From: Pacificitalea sp040119125
GTDB taxonomy: Bacteria; Pseudomonadota; Alphaproteobacteria; Rhodobacterales; Rhodobacteraceae
Length of the DNA: 64,000 bases
Direction of reading: 5' to 3'
Assembly (NCBI GenBank): GCA_040119125.1
Contig: JBEDTR010000017.1
Location: forward strand, 372,001-436,000
Positions 49,128-57,691 of the stretch are shown one piece after another (position 1 is the first letter of the stretch; every line of letters starts with the position of its first letter). Position numbers and translations under genes: made by a program. The notes below the pieces were generated by a model. The model was not told the origin of the DNA and ran no database searches. It was given only the letters and a program-made list of their open reading frames with translations.

Positions 49128-49832
49128 ATGACCCATCCCGCCCCGCTGGCCGACTGGACCCCACCGCCATTGCCCGGCCCGGACCGGATCGAGGGGCGCT
49201 ACGCGGTGCTGGAGCGCCTGTCGTCCGAGCGTCACGGCGCCGACCTGTATGAGGCGAACAGGGCCAGCGACACCATGTGGGATTGGCTGCCCTATGGACC
49301 GTTCAGTTCGCAGGCCGTGTATCACCGCTGGCTGGCGGAGCAGGAAGCCAAGAGCGATCCGTTTTTCTACGCCATCGCGGACCGCGCGACTGGGCGGTGG
49401 CTCGGTGTGCAGGCGCTGATGCGGATCGATGCCGCGCAGGGGGTGATCGAATTGGGTCATGTCGCGCTATCGCCCGCGCTGCAACGCAGCCGGATCGCGA
49501 CGGAGGCCTTTACCCTGATGATCGATTGGGCCTTCGCTGCGGGCTATCGGCGGTTCGAATGGAAATGCAACGCGCGCAATATCCCCTCGCGCGCGGCGGC
49601 GCAGCGATTGGGCTTTAGCTATGAAGGGGTGTTTCGGCAGGCCGCTATCGTCAAGGGCCGTAACCGCGACACCGCGTGGTTCTCGGCCATCGACAGAGAA
49701 TGGCCGGGCCTGCAAGCGGCCTATGCCGCATGGCTCGACCCATCGAATTTCGATGCCACTGGCCAGCAGATTGATCGGTTGGGCAACCTCACCGGGCTGG
49801 TTTTGGAAAATCGCGACCCCGCGCTAGGCTAG
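49128..49832 (+). CDS. GNAT family N-acetyltransferase
   Basis: A 234-residue acetyltransferase of the RimJ-like group. Acetyl-CoA region: GVIELGHVALSPALQRSRIATEAFTLMIDWAFAAGYRRFEWKCNARNIPSRAAAQRLGFSYEGVFRQAAIVKGRNRDTAWFSAIDREW, matching motif A (V-A-L-S-x-x-x-Q-x-x-x-I-A) and the downstream R-x-x-F-x-x-E-G-x-x-R. The N-terminal strand GRYAVLERLSSERHGADLYEANR aligns with the usual G-x-x-V-x-L. Substrate not predictable; could acetylate ribosomal protein or small molecules. ATG 49128 chosen over GTG 49122. Confidence 0.87.
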   Translation: MTHPAPLADWTPPPLPGPDRIEGRYAVLERLSSERHGADLYEANRASDTMWDWLPYGPFSSQAVYHRWLAEQEAKSDPFFYAIADRATGRWLGVQALMRIDAAQGVIELGHVALSPALQRSRIATEAFTLMIDWAFAAGYRRFEWKCNARNIPSRAAAQRLGFSYEGVFRQAAIVKGRNRDTAWFSAIDREWPGLQAAYAAWLDPSNFDATGQQIDRLGNLTGLVLENRDPALG

Positions 49833-49863
49833 GATCGCGCCGGGCTATGCCGGGATCACGCGA

Positions 49864-50088
49864 TCAGTCGCGGCGCTGATCTTCGGCCTCCGCGCGCACC
49901 CGCACCGGGACGGGGATCGGCGACGGGTCCTGCACCACCGTGCGGACCGCGCGCAGCGTCAGCAAAACCGCCGCCATGCCAGCCCAGAGCGCAACCAGTC
50001 CGATACCGTTCAGCCCAAGGGCCACGGCGACGCCGACACCCGACAGGGCAACGGAGGCAAGGATCAGGCTGGTGATGGATGCGGACAT
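49864..50088 (-). CDS. Small double-span membrane protein
   Basis: A 74-residue protein with two hydrophobic stretches, SLILASVALSGVGVAVALGLNGIGLVALWAGMAAVLLTLRAV, and a Pro/Arg-rich tail ending QDPSPIPVPVRVRAEAEDQRRD. No recognised family. The ATG at 50088 follows AAAGAGAGGTTTTCC. Convergent with the GNAT gene at 30 bp and tandem with the LysR gene upstream. Real gene status is likely because of the balanced hydrophobic pattern, but function unknown. Confidence 0.6.
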   Translation of the reverse strand: MSASITSLILASVALSGVGVAVALGLNGIGLVALWAGMAAVLLTLRAVRTVVQDPSPIPVPVRVRAEAEDQRRD

Positions 50089-50152
50089 TGGAAAACCTCT
50101 CTTTGATGGAGAGAAGCCTAGAGCCTGATGCGGCAATGACCAGCGCAATCGG

Positions 50153-51115
50153 TCAGCCTGCGGCGATACGCGGCGGAACCTCGCCGGTCGCGACAGTGGC
50201 GGCACTGCGCCCGCGTCGCGCCGGGGCGCTCTGATCCGCGCCGCTGGTCAGCCAGTCGCGGAACGCGCGCAGCGACGGGCTGCCCAGGCTGCGCTCGGGG
50301 AAAATGAGCGCATAGGGGGTGGGACTGCGATAGCGCCGGTCCGAGACCACCCCCAGCCGACCGTCGCGCAGATGCGGCTCTGCCAGCAGCGCAGGCACCA
50401 GACCGACGCCCAAGCCCGCAATCGCCGCTTCCAGCACCATGCCGAAATGATCGAAGCGCGCGCCACGGGTGGCGGTGCGCGGATCGACCCCCGCATCACG
50501 GAACCAATCCAGCCAGAGGGACGGTCGCGTCGATTGCTGCAACAGCGGCAGTTGCGCCAAGGCTTCGGGCGCCAGACACCCCGGCCCGGCCAGATCGGGC
50601 GCGGCGACGGCCAGCAGGTATTCGTCAAACAGAACCTCGGTCTGCACGCCCGGGCGCTCCGTCCCGACGCGGCGCAATTCGGCATCGAAAGGTTCGGTCT
50701 CGAAATCAACCGGGGCCAGCCGGGCGGAGATGTCGAATGTCACGCGCGGCGCGCGGGCCTGAAACCCCGCCAATCGGGGCACCAGCCAGCTTTGCCCAAG
50801 GCTTGGCAATACGGCGAGGCGCAGCACCTCGGAATGCCCGCCAAACGCCATCGCTGTCAGCGCCGCGCCATCGAGCCCGTCCAGCAGGCGCTCGGCCTCC
50901 CGCGCGAAGCCGCGTCCCGCATCGGACAGGATCAGCCGCCGCCGCACACGATCGAACAATTGCACACCCAGACGTTCTTCCAGCGTGCCGACCGACCGGC
51001 TGACCGCGCTTTGCGTCAGGTTCAGCGCCTGCGCCGCGCGGGTCGTCGTGCCGTGACGGGCGCAGGCAAGAAAGGCCTGAAGTTCGGAAATGGTCGGCAG
51101 ATAGCTGGCGCGCAT
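50153..51115 (-). CDS. LysR-family transcriptional regulator of the glutaryl-CoA genes
   Basis: A 320-residue LTTR. The HTH is in LQAFLACARHGTTTRAAQALNLTQSAVSRSVGTLEERLGVQLFDRVRRRL (residues 10-55); the effector domain begins around residue 90 with LRLAVLPSLGQSWLVPRLAGFQARAP. Divergent from gcdH-type and CoA-transferase genes, it fits GcdR/GcvA-like activators of glutarate utilisation. The C-terminal ~25 residues are an Arg/Ala-rich tail. A site ATGAG-N5-CTCAT, with the T-N11-A symmetry LTTRs use, lies in the intergenic region. Confidence 0.9.
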   Translation of the reverse strand: MRASYLPTISELQAFLACARHGTTTRAAQALNLTQSAVSRSVGTLEERLGVQLFDRVRRRLILSDAGRGFAREAERLLDGLDGAALTAMAFGGHSEVLRLAVLPSLGQSWLVPRLAGFQARAPRVTFDISARLAPVDFETEPFDAELRRVGTERPGVQTEVLFDEYLLAVAAPDLAGPGCLAPEALAQLPLLQQSTRPSLWLDWFRDAGVDPRTATRGARFDHFGMVLEAAIAGLGVGLVPALLAEPHLRDGRLGVVSDRRYRSPTPYALIFPERSLGSPSLRAFRDWLTSGADQSAPARRGRSAATVATGEVPPRIAAG

Positions 51116-51148
51116 AGGGAACCCTTTAACTCACGATCCCGTGACACT

Positions 51149-51163
51149 ATGAGATACACTCAT
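51149..51163. promoter_or_regulatory. Candidate LysR operator ATGAG-N5-CTCAT
   Basis: A perfect 5-5 inverted repeat with a 5-bp spacer sits between the divergent LysR gene and gcdH, 34 bp upstream of the LysR start and 117 bp upstream of gcdH. Placement and T-N11-A spacing fit LysR autoregulation and activation. Confidence 0.5.
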
Positions 51164-51279
51164 CACAAGTCCAGTTAAGATCGTTTGCGTGCAAGCCTTC
51201 CGTCCCGGTATGATTTGCGAAACGCAGTATGACGCCCCTGCCCGCCTGCCGGGCATGGATCGGAGTTCCGGAGGACATC

Positions 51280-52506
51280 ATGGACCAGACCGCCCGCAAA
51301 CCCCTAAGCCCGCAAAGCGCCCCTGATCTGGGACGGTTCGAATGGGACGATCCGCTGCGGTTGGAAAGCCAGTTGGACGAAGACGAGCGCATGTTGCGTG
51401 ACGCGGCGCATGATTTCGCGCAATCCGTCCTGCAGCCGCGCGTGATTGATGCGTATCGCGAAGAAGCCGCCGCGCCTGACCTGTTCCCCTTGATGGGCGA
51501 AGCCGGGCTGCTGGGCGCGACCCTGCCGGAGCAATATGGCGGCCTGGGCGCATCCTATGTGACCTATGGCCTGATCGCGCGGGAGATCGAGCGCGTGGAT
51601 AGCGGCTACCGCTCGATGATGTCGGTGCAATCCAGCCTCGTGATCTATCCGATCTACGCCTATGGCACCGAAGAGCAGCGCCAGAAATACCTGCCGAAAC
51701 TGGCCTCCGGCGAATGGATCGGCTGCTTTGGCCTGACCGAGCCTGACGCGGGCTCCGACCCGGCGGGCATGAAGACGCGGGCGGTGAAAACCGACACCGG
51801 CTATCGCATCAGCGGCTCGAAGATGTGGATTTCGAATTCGCCTTTCGCCGATGTCTTTGTCGTCTGGGCCAAATCCGAAGCGCATGGCGGCAAGATCAAA
51901 GGCTTCGTGCTGGAGAAAGGCATGAAGGGCCTGAGCGCGCCCAAGATCGAGGGCAAGCTCAGCCTGCGCGCCTCCACCACCGGCGAAATCGTCATGGACG
52001 AGGTCGAGGTGGGCGAGGATGCCCTGCTGCCCCATGTCGAAGGTCTGAAAGGTCCGTTCGGCTGTCTGAACCGTGCACGCTATGGCATTGCGTGGGGCGT
52101 GATGGGTGCGGCTGAATTTTGCTGGAAGGGCGCACGGCAATACGGGCTGGATCGCAAACAGTTCAACAAGCCGCTGGCGCAGACCCAACTGTTCCAGAAG
52201 AAACTTGCCGATATGCAGACCGAAATCACGCTGGGGATTCAGGCCGCGCTGCAGGTGGGGCGTCTGATGGACCGGGCCGAAGCTGCGCCGGAAATGATCA
52301 GCCTCATCAAGCGCAACAATTGTGGCAAGGCGCTCGACATCGCCCGCGCCTCGCGGGACATGCATGGCGGCAACGGCATCTCCGAAGAATTTCAGGTGAT
52401 GCGCCACATGGTGAACCTTGAGACGGTGAACACCTATGAAGGCACCCATGACGTGCATGCGCTGATCCTTGGCCGGGCGCAAACCGGGCTACAGGCGTTT
52501 TTCTGA
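51280..52506 (+). CDS. gcdH: Glutaryl-CoA dehydrogenase
   Basis: A 408-residue acyl-CoA dehydrogenase. The GcdH-specific block is present: DSGYRSMMSVQSSLVIYPIYAYGTEEQRQKYLPKLASGEWIGCFGLTEPDAGSDPAGMKT (the Arg near the Met-Ser-Val-Gln motif distinguishes GcdH from straight-chain ACADs), and the catalytic Glu in NTYEGTHDVHALILGRAQTG. FAD-dependent, converts glutaryl-CoA to crotonyl-CoA and CO2, feeding lysine/tryptophan/benzoate catabolism into central metabolism. ATG 51280 after GGAGGACATC. Its stop overlaps the ATG of the CoA-transferase by one base (TGATG). Confidence 0.95.
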   Translation: MDQTARKPLSPQSAPDLGRFEWDDPLRLESQLDEDERMLRDAAHDFAQSVLQPRVIDAYREEAAAPDLFPLMGEAGLLGATLPEQYGGLGASYVTYGLIAREIERVDSGYRSMMSVQSSLVIYPIYAYGTEEQRQKYLPKLASGEWIGCFGLTEPDAGSDPAGMKTRAVKTDTGYRISGSKMWISNSPFADVFVVWAKSEAHGGKIKGFVLEKGMKGLSAPKIEGKLSLRASTTGEIVMDEVEVGEDALLPHVEGLKGPFGCLNRARYGIAWGVMGAAEFCWKGARQYGLDRKQFNKPLAQTQLFQKKLADMQTEITLGIQAALQVGRLMDRAEAAPEMISLIKRNNCGKALDIARASRDMHGGNGISEEFQVMRHMVNLETVNTYEGTHDVHALILGRAQTGLQAFF

Positions 52507-53663
52507 TGACTACCGCCGCAACCGGCCCGCTTGCCGGACTGAAAGTGGTAGAACTGGCGCGCATTCTGGCCGGCCCCTGGGCCGGTCAGGCGCTGGCCGA
52601 TCTGGGCGCCACGGTGATCAAGGTCGAAAGCCCGGAAGGCGATGACACCCGCCGCTGGGGCCCGCCCTTTGCCGAGGATGGCGCAGCGGCGTATTTCCAC
52701 TGCTGCAACCGGGGCAAACGCTCGGTCACTGCTGATTTCCGCAATCCGCAGGATCTGGACATGGTCCGCGCGCTGATTGCCGACGCCGATGTGGTGATCG
52801 AGAATTTCAAGCTCGGCGGGCTGGTAAAATACGGGCTGGATTATGCCACCCTATCCGCCGCCCATCCCGGACTGATCTATTGCTCGATCACCGGGTTCGG
52901 GCAGACCGGCCCCTATGCCAGCCGGGCGGGCTATGACTATCTGATCCAAGGCATGTCGGGGATCATGGACCTGACCGGCCCGGCGGATGGCGCGCCGCAG
53001 AAAATGGGCGTGGCCTTTACCGATATCTTCACCGGTCTGTATTCCGTGATCGCGATTCAGGCGGCCTTGGCGGAGCGCGAGCGCTCGGGCCGGGGCGCGC
53101 ATCTCGACATGGCGCTGCTGGATGCAGCCGTAGGGGTGCTGGCCAATCAGGGGCTGAACTTCCTGACCACCGGCACCGCGCCGCGCAGGCTGGGCAATGC
53201 CCATCCCAATATCGCGCCCTATCAGGTGTTTGGGGTCCGCGACGGGCATTTCATTCTGGCCGTGGGCAATGACGGGCAATTCGCCCGCGCCTGCGCGGTG
53301 CTGGGGCTGGATGGCGTGGCCGTCGATCCGCGCTACCGCAGCAATGCCGACCGCGTGGCCAATCGCGACACGCTGACGGAGGCGATGGAGGCCGCGACGC
53401 AAGGCTGGACGCGCGACGATCTGCTTGCCGCGCTGGAGGCCGCGGGCGTGCCCGCCGGGCCGATCAACACGGTCGAGGATGTGTTTGCCGATCCGCAGGT
53501 GCAGGCGCGCGGCATGCGGATCGATCCCGAAGGTCAGCCGGGCGTGCGTATGCCGGTGATGATCGGCGGCGATCCAATGGCGGCGGCGCGCCCCTCGCCG
53601 GAGCTTGGCGCCGATACGGGCGCGGTGACGGCGGCGCTGGCACGCGGCGACAGTCCTTGGTGA
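52506..53663 (+). CDS. CaiB/BaiF family CoA-transferase (glutarate type)
   Basis: A 385-residue family III CoA-transferase. GLKVVELARILAGPWAGQALADLGATVIKVESPEGDDTRRWGPPF, GLDYATLSAAHPGLIYCSITGFGQTGPYASRAGYDYLIQGMSGIMDLTG, and the catalytic Asp in GAHLDMALLDAAVGVL (residue ~200). Coupled to gcdH, it most likely activates glutarate with succinyl-CoA, as for the C7orf10/SUGCT relative found beside GcdH in other bacteria. Start ATG 52506 directly overlapping the previous stop; the two are translationally coupled. Followed by a strong hairpin terminator. Confidence 0.92.
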   Translation: MTTAATGPLAGLKVVELARILAGPWAGQALADLGATVIKVESPEGDDTRRWGPPFAEDGAAAYFHCCNRGKRSVTADFRNPQDLDMVRALIADADVVIENFKLGGLVKYGLDYATLSAAHPGLIYCSITGFGQTGPYASRAGYDYLIQGMSGIMDLTGPADGAPQKMGVAFTDIFTGLYSVIAIQAALAERERSGRGAHLDMALLDAAVGVLANQGLNFLTTGTAPRRLGNAHPNIAPYQVFGVRDGHFILAVGNDGQFARACAVLGLDGVAVDPRYRSNADRVANRDTLTEAMEAATQGWTRDDLLAALEAAGVPAGPINTVEDVFADPQVQARGMRIDPEGQPGVRMPVMIGGDPMAAARPSPELGADTGAVTAALARGDSPW

Positions 53664-53674
53664 TGTGAAATAGA

Positions 53675-53709
53675 CGCGCGCGGCGGGCAGGGTTCGAGCG
53701 CCGCGCGCG
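53675..53709. terminator. Bidirectional hairpin between CoA-transferase and AroE genes
   Basis: CGCGCGCGGCG and CGCCGCGCGCG are perfect 11-bp arms around a 13-base loop, between two convergent genes (12 bp after one stop, 7 bp after the other). No T-run on either side, but position and stability fit a shared transcription stop. Confidence 0.65.
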
Positions 53710-53715
53710 GTTATG

Positions 53716-54543
53716 TCAGTCCAAGTCCAGCAGGCGGGCGCGCAGGGCGTCGGTCGCCTCCAGACGAAGACCGCTGAAGATCTCGAACCCATGCACACCC
53801 TGCCAGAAAAACAGCTCCCACCCGGACAGGAACGGCGTGCCTGCGGCCTCTGACTGCATGGCAAACGGGGTGACGGCGGGCGTGTAGACCGCATCAAAGG
53901 ACCAATTCGCGGTGGGAAACCGGCCTTCGGGCACGGCGGAGCCGCCATAGCCTACCATGCCCAGCGGCGTGCAATTGACCACCCCATCGGCATGGTCGAG
54001 ATCGTCGATGCTGCCCGCGCGGCCCGTGGTGACACCGTCACCGGCCCGCGTGATCGCCTGCGCCAACGCTTCGGCCTTGGCGTGGTCCATATCGACCAGA
54101 ACCACCTCCGACGCCCCAAGCGCGACAAGCCCGAAGGCCACGGCACGCCCGACGCCGCCGGCGCCGAACTGCACCACCCGCCCCGGCGCCATATCCCCGA
54201 ACTGCGCGCGGTAGGCGGCGACGAAACCGCTGTAATCGGTATTGAACCCGCGCGGCCCGTCCTGTGCAAACAGCACCGTGTTGCAGGCCCCGATCCGCGC
54301 CACCAGCGGATCGTCGATGCGCAGATGCGGCACCACCCGTTCCTTATAGGGCAGCGTGACGTTGGTGCCTGCCAGCCCGTCGGCCTGCGCCTTGGCGAAG
54401 GTCTCGTCGAAGGTCAGCTCCAGTTCGGGCGGAATATAGAGATCATAGCGCGTCGGGCGCCCGGCCAGCTCACCTGCGATCCTTTGCAGGGCGGGCGACC
54501 GGGACGCCTTGATGTTGTCTCCGATGAGACCGAGTTTCAGCAT
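53716..54543 (-). CDS. Quinate/shikimate dehydrogenase (AroE family)
   Basis: A 275-residue enzyme. SRSPALQRIAGELAGRPTRYDLY is the shikimate-binding start (the usual His of SxSPxxH is Gln), NVTLPYKERVVPHL holds the catalytic Lys, CNTVLFAQDGPRGFNTDYSGF has the NTD Asp, and QFGAGGVGRAVAFGLVALGASEVVLVD is the cofactor loop whose acidic Asp suggests NAD rather than NADP. Together with the TRAP transporter downstream (9 bp gap) and AroQ nearby this looks catabolic (quinate/shikimate use) rather than the biosynthetic AroE. First gene of the minus-strand run aroE-dctM-dctQ, or co-transcribed with them. Confidence 0.87.
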   Translation of the reverse strand: MLKLGLIGDNIKASRSPALQRIAGELAGRPTRYDLYIPPELELTFDETFAKAQADGLAGTNVTLPYKERVVPHLRIDDPLVARIGACNTVLFAQDGPRGFNTDYSGFVAAYRAQFGDMAPGRVVQFGAGGVGRAVAFGLVALGASEVVLVDMDHAKAEALAQAITRAGDGVTTGRAGSIDDLDHADGVVNCTPLGMVGYGGSAVPEGRFPTANWSFDAVYTPAVTPFAMQSEAAGTPFLSGWELFFWQGVHGFEIFSGLRLEATDALRARLLDLD

Positions 54544-54551
54544 GGTGTCGA

Positions 54552-55847
54552 TTAACCTTCATATCCCAGCAGGCGCGGCAGGAACAAAACGATGCCGGGG
54601 AACAGGATCATCGCCAGCAGCGCCACGACCAGCACAAACAGGAAGGCCCAGATCTCGCGGATGATGGAGCCCAGCGGAATCCCCGTCACCGCATTGATGA
54701 CGAACAACAGCACCCCATAGGGCGGCGTGATCAGGCCGATCATCGTGTTGACCACGATCACCACCCCGAAATGCACCAGATCAATGCCCAATTCGCGGCA
54801 GGTCGGGATGAACAGCGGGATGATGACCAAAATGATCGTCGTCGCGTCCAACACGCAGCCCAGCAGCAGCACGATCACGTTGACGGCCAGCAGGAACATC
54901 AGCGGCGACACGTCGATGCCCACCAGCTTCTCGGCCATGATCGAGGGGATGTTTTCAGAGGCCACGATGTAGTTGAGGATCAGCGCCCCGCCGATCACCA
55001 GACCCACTGCCGCCGAGGACCGCGCGCTTTCCACAAAGATGTCGTAGAGCCCGCGGAAGCTTAGCGCCCGGTAGAACACACCCGCCAGCACCAGCGCGTA
55101 GAAGGCGGCGACGGCGGCGGCCTCGGTCGGCGTGGTGACGCCGCCATAGATCCCGTAAAGCAAGATCGCGGGCATCAGCAGCGCCGGCACTGCGTTGATC
55201 GCGGTCTTGGGCAATTCTCGCAGCGGCACGGGCTCTTCCAGCGCGAAGCCGCGGCGGCTCGACAGCCACGCGTTCATCACGATCAGCACCAGCCCCATGA
55301 ACAGGCCGGGCAGGATGCCCCCCATGAACAGGTAACCGATGGAGCTGTTGGAGATCAGCGCATAAAGCACCATCGGGATCGACGGCGGAATGATCGGGCC
55401 GATCGTGGCGGAGGCGGCGGTGATCGCGGCGGCATAGCCGGGGCTGTAACGCCCGTCCTTGGTCATCATCTGGATGATGATCTTGCCGATGCCCGCAGCA
55501 TCCGCCACGGCAGACCCAGACATGCCCGAAAAGATCAGCGATGCCACGATGTTCACATGCCCCAGCCCGCCCCGGAACCGGCCCACGGCTGCAACGCAGA
55601 AGTTCAGCAGACGTTCGGAAATCGTGCCTGCATTCATGATGTTGGCAGCCACGATGAACAGCGGCACGGCCAGCAGGATGAAGCTGTCGTAAAGGCCCTG
55701 CAGGATCTGCTCACCTGCAAGTGCGATGTCCTGACCGGCCACGGCCAGATAGGCCAGCGCGCCAAGGATCACGGAATAGGCAATGGGCGTGCCGATTGCG
55801 GCCAACAGGAAAATGGTCAGCAGACAGGCGGTAAGTTCAATGCTCAT
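54552..55847 (-). CDS. dctM: TRAP transporter large permease (DctM)
   Basis: A 431-residue, ~12-span membrane protein. AALGTPIAYSVILGALAYLAV-like segments, FVIANIMNAGTISERLLNF, GMSGSAVADAAGIGKI, SATIGPIIPPSIPMVLYALISNSSIGYLFMGGILPGL, VLDATTIILVIIPLFIPTCRELGIDLVHFGVVIVVNTMIGLITPPYGV are hallmark DctM motifs. It forms the substrate channel with DctQ and is driven by a sodium gradient. Overlaps the DctQ stop by one base and is followed by the AroE gene, suggesting quinate/shikimate or a similar organic acid as substrate. Confidence 0.95.
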   Translation of the reverse strand: MSIELTACLLTIFLLAAIGTPIAYSVILGALAYLAVAGQDIALAGEQILQGLYDSFILLAVPLFIVAANIMNAGTISERLLNFCVAAVGRFRGGLGHVNIVASLIFSGMSGSAVADAAGIGKIIIQMMTKDGRYSPGYAAAITAASATIGPIIPPSIPMVLYALISNSSIGYLFMGGILPGLFMGLVLIVMNAWLSSRRGFALEEPVPLRELPKTAINAVPALLMPAILLYGIYGGVTTPTEAAAVAAFYALVLAGVFYRALSFRGLYDIFVESARSSAAVGLVIGGALILNYIVASENIPSIMAEKLVGIDVSPLMFLLAVNVIVLLLGCVLDATTIILVIIPLFIPTCRELGIDLVHFGVVIVVNTMIGLITPPYGVLLFVINAVTGIPLGSIIREIWAFLFVLVVALLAMILFPGIVLFLPRLLGYEG

Positions 55848-56350
55848 CAGTCTTCCCCGACGTGAATTTCATGGGCCTCTTTCGATGCGCCGTGTCGCAG
55901 GGTGCTGACGAAGACCCAGATATAACGGAGCGACACGACGACGAGGAAGATCGCATAGCAGGAGAAGATCGTGCGCAGGGGCACACCGAGCGTGGCGCTG
56001 CGCTTGATCTTGAGGAAATCGATGTAATCCCATGTGGGCAGCAACGAATAAAGCAGCCCGCCCGCAATGGCCGCAGCCGAGATCAGCGCAAAGACCTTGC
56101 GCGGGCCATCGGGCACCGCGAGGTAGAGAATATCGAAGGTCACATGATCGCGGTCACGCACGATGAACGCGGCCCCGATGAACACGATCCAGATCCACAG
56201 CGTAAGGTTCAGCTCGATGGTCCAACCCACCGCGCCGCCCAGCACATAGCGCGAAAAGATCTGGATGAGGAACGTCGTGAACAGGGCGAAGAGGGCGGCT
56301 GCGGTCAGCGCCTCGACGATCCGTACGATCCACCTGATAGGTGTTTGCAT
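55847..56350 (-). CDS. dctQ: TRAP transporter small permease (DctQ)
   Basis: A 167-residue four-span protein: IVEALTAAALFALFTTFLIQIFSRYVLGGAVGWTIELNLTLWIWIVFIGAAFIVRDRDHVTFDILY contains the DctQ signature (FSRYVLG...W..E......W..F.GA....R..HV..D), and the C-terminus IFSCYAIFLVVVSLRYIWVFVSTLRH is the last span. Start at ATG 56350 (MQTPIRWIVR) after AGATTTTCG; a longer in-frame extension upstream is low complexity and rejected. Couples DctM to DctP. Confidence 0.9.
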   Translation of the reverse strand: MQTPIRWIVRIVEALTAAALFALFTTFLIQIFSRYVLGGAVGWTIELNLTLWIWIVFIGAAFIVRDRDHVTFDILYLAVPDGPRKVFALISAAAIAGGLLYSLLPTWDYIDFLKIKRSATLGVPLRTIFSCYAIFLVVVSLRYIWVFVSTLRHGASKEAHEIHVGED

Positions 56351-56543
56351 CGAAAATCTCCTAACCTTGCCAGCGCGGGGTGCCCTTGCCCCCTGCCCCC
56401 GGCCACGCGCGCCGACAGGCAGCGCAGGGTTGCGGATGGTCGTCGGGCGCGGAATTACCGCGCCCGAAGCTCCAACCTGGATCCAGCGCGCGTGGCGCCG
56501 GTTTGCCGGAGGGCCCCCGCAAAGGCGCCCTCCGTCGTGGGGA

Positions 56544-57545
56544 TCACTCGCCCAGCGCGTTGATCTGGTCGAGAACACCCTCGGGCCAATCGGCGGCGTA
56601 TTCGCTTTCCAGATACATGGACTGCACACGCTCGCGGAATGCGGCAAGGTCGGGCTCGTAGATCTTCATGCCCTTCTCCTCAAGGAAGGACACCAGTTCC
56701 TCTTCCTTGGCGAGCTGGTTCTGACGGCCAAATTCGGCGGCCTCATCAGCGGCGGCCTGCACGGCCTGCTGCTGTTCTTCGGTCAGGTTGTCCCAGACCT
56801 CGACGCCGATGGTCAGGTAGTTCAGGTCGACAAGATGCGAGGTCAGGACGATCTGGTCGGTGACTTCGTAGAACTTCGCGTCCACCACGGTCGGGATCGG
56901 GTTGTCCTGACCGTCGATCGCACCGGTTTGCAGCGCGGTATAGACCTCGGTGAAGGCGACGGGGACCGGGTTCGCACCCAGCGCACGGCCAAGGAACTGC
57001 CACGCATCCGTGCCGGGCATCCGCAGCTTCACGCCGTCCAGATCCTCGGGGGTCTGCACATCGCGATCACCCGACAGGTTCAGCTGACGCTTGCCCAGAT
57101 ACATGACCGACAGCAGCTTGACCTGCAGTTCGTCTTCGACCTTCTGCTTGAAGGCATCCATCAGCGGATCGTTGAACACCGCGACCTGATGCTCGGCGCT
57201 TTGATGCACATAGCCGGCGGTGAAGATCGAGAATTCGGGGAAAAAGACGGCCAGTTCCTGCGCGGAGGCAATCGACATTTCGAGATTGCCGCGGGCGATG
57301 GCTTCCAGCTCGGTGCCCTGCTTGTAAAGCGTCGCGTTCCAATGCGGCTCGAAGCTCGCGAATTCGGAAACGGCGGGGCTGAACTTTTCGATCAGGGCGA
57401 CGGCGCGCTGATCGGTCTCGGATGCCGGCGAAGACAGGCGCAGCTGCACCTTGTCCTGAGCAAAGGCCGAGGTGGCAAGGCTAACGCTGGCAGCAGCAGC
57501 CGCCGCGAGACCAAACGCGGCGCGCCGCGTGACTTTCATAGACAT
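56544..57545 (-). CDS. dctP: TRAP transporter periplasmic substrate-binding protein (DctP)
   Basis: A 333-residue exported binding protein. The signal peptide is MSMKVTRRAAFGLAAAAAASVSLATSAFA, with a twin-Arg-like TRR but Sec-type core. Mature DctP features: LRLSSPASETDQRAVALIEKF, RGNLEMSIASAQELAVFFPEFSIFTAGYV, QTPEDLDGVKLRMPGTDAWQFLGRALGANPVPVAFTEVYTALQTGAIDGQDNPIPTVVDAKFYEV (the Arg and the Y-x-A-L-x-x-G-x-x-D-G motif bind carboxylate). It captures an organic acid in the periplasm. Start 57545 (MSMKV) following GGGAGGACATCC. Separated from dctQ by ~190 bp. Confidence 0.94.
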   Translation of the reverse strand: MSMKVTRRAAFGLAAAAAASVSLATSAFAQDKVQLRLSSPASETDQRAVALIEKFSPAVSEFASFEPHWNATLYKQGTELEAIARGNLEMSIASAQELAVFFPEFSIFTAGYVHQSAEHQVAVFNDPLMDAFKQKVEDELQVKLLSVMYLGKRQLNLSGDRDVQTPEDLDGVKLRMPGTDAWQFLGRALGANPVPVAFTEVYTALQTGAIDGQDNPIPTVVDAKFYEVTDQIVLTSHLVDLNYLTIGVEVWDNLTEEQQQAVQAAADEAAEFGRQNQLAKEEELVSFLEEKGMKIYEPDLAAFRERVQSMYLESEYAADWPEGVLDQINALGE

Positions 57546-57633
57546 GGATGTCCTCCCAAGTGTCGTTACGCGTCGGAAACCCGACGGCACCAGCGGACCC
57601 TGCCAATGGTCCAGCGCAAAATCAACAGAAATA

Positions 57634-57691
57634 TTGCAGTATCTATCGAAAAATTAACTTTGTCCGTGAAAGTGTAAATAATCGATTTTCA
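57634..57691. promoter_or_regulatory. Candidate GntR operator region ahead of dctP
   Basis: Two features: TTGCAGTATCTATCGA at 57634-57649, and a TGAAA-N15-TTTCA inverted repeat at 57667-57691 enclosing ATAATCGATT. Similar TTGCA...ATCGA and ATAATCGATT elements occur at 58484-58500 in front of the divergent GntR genes, suggesting one regulator acts at both promoters. Confidence 0.45.
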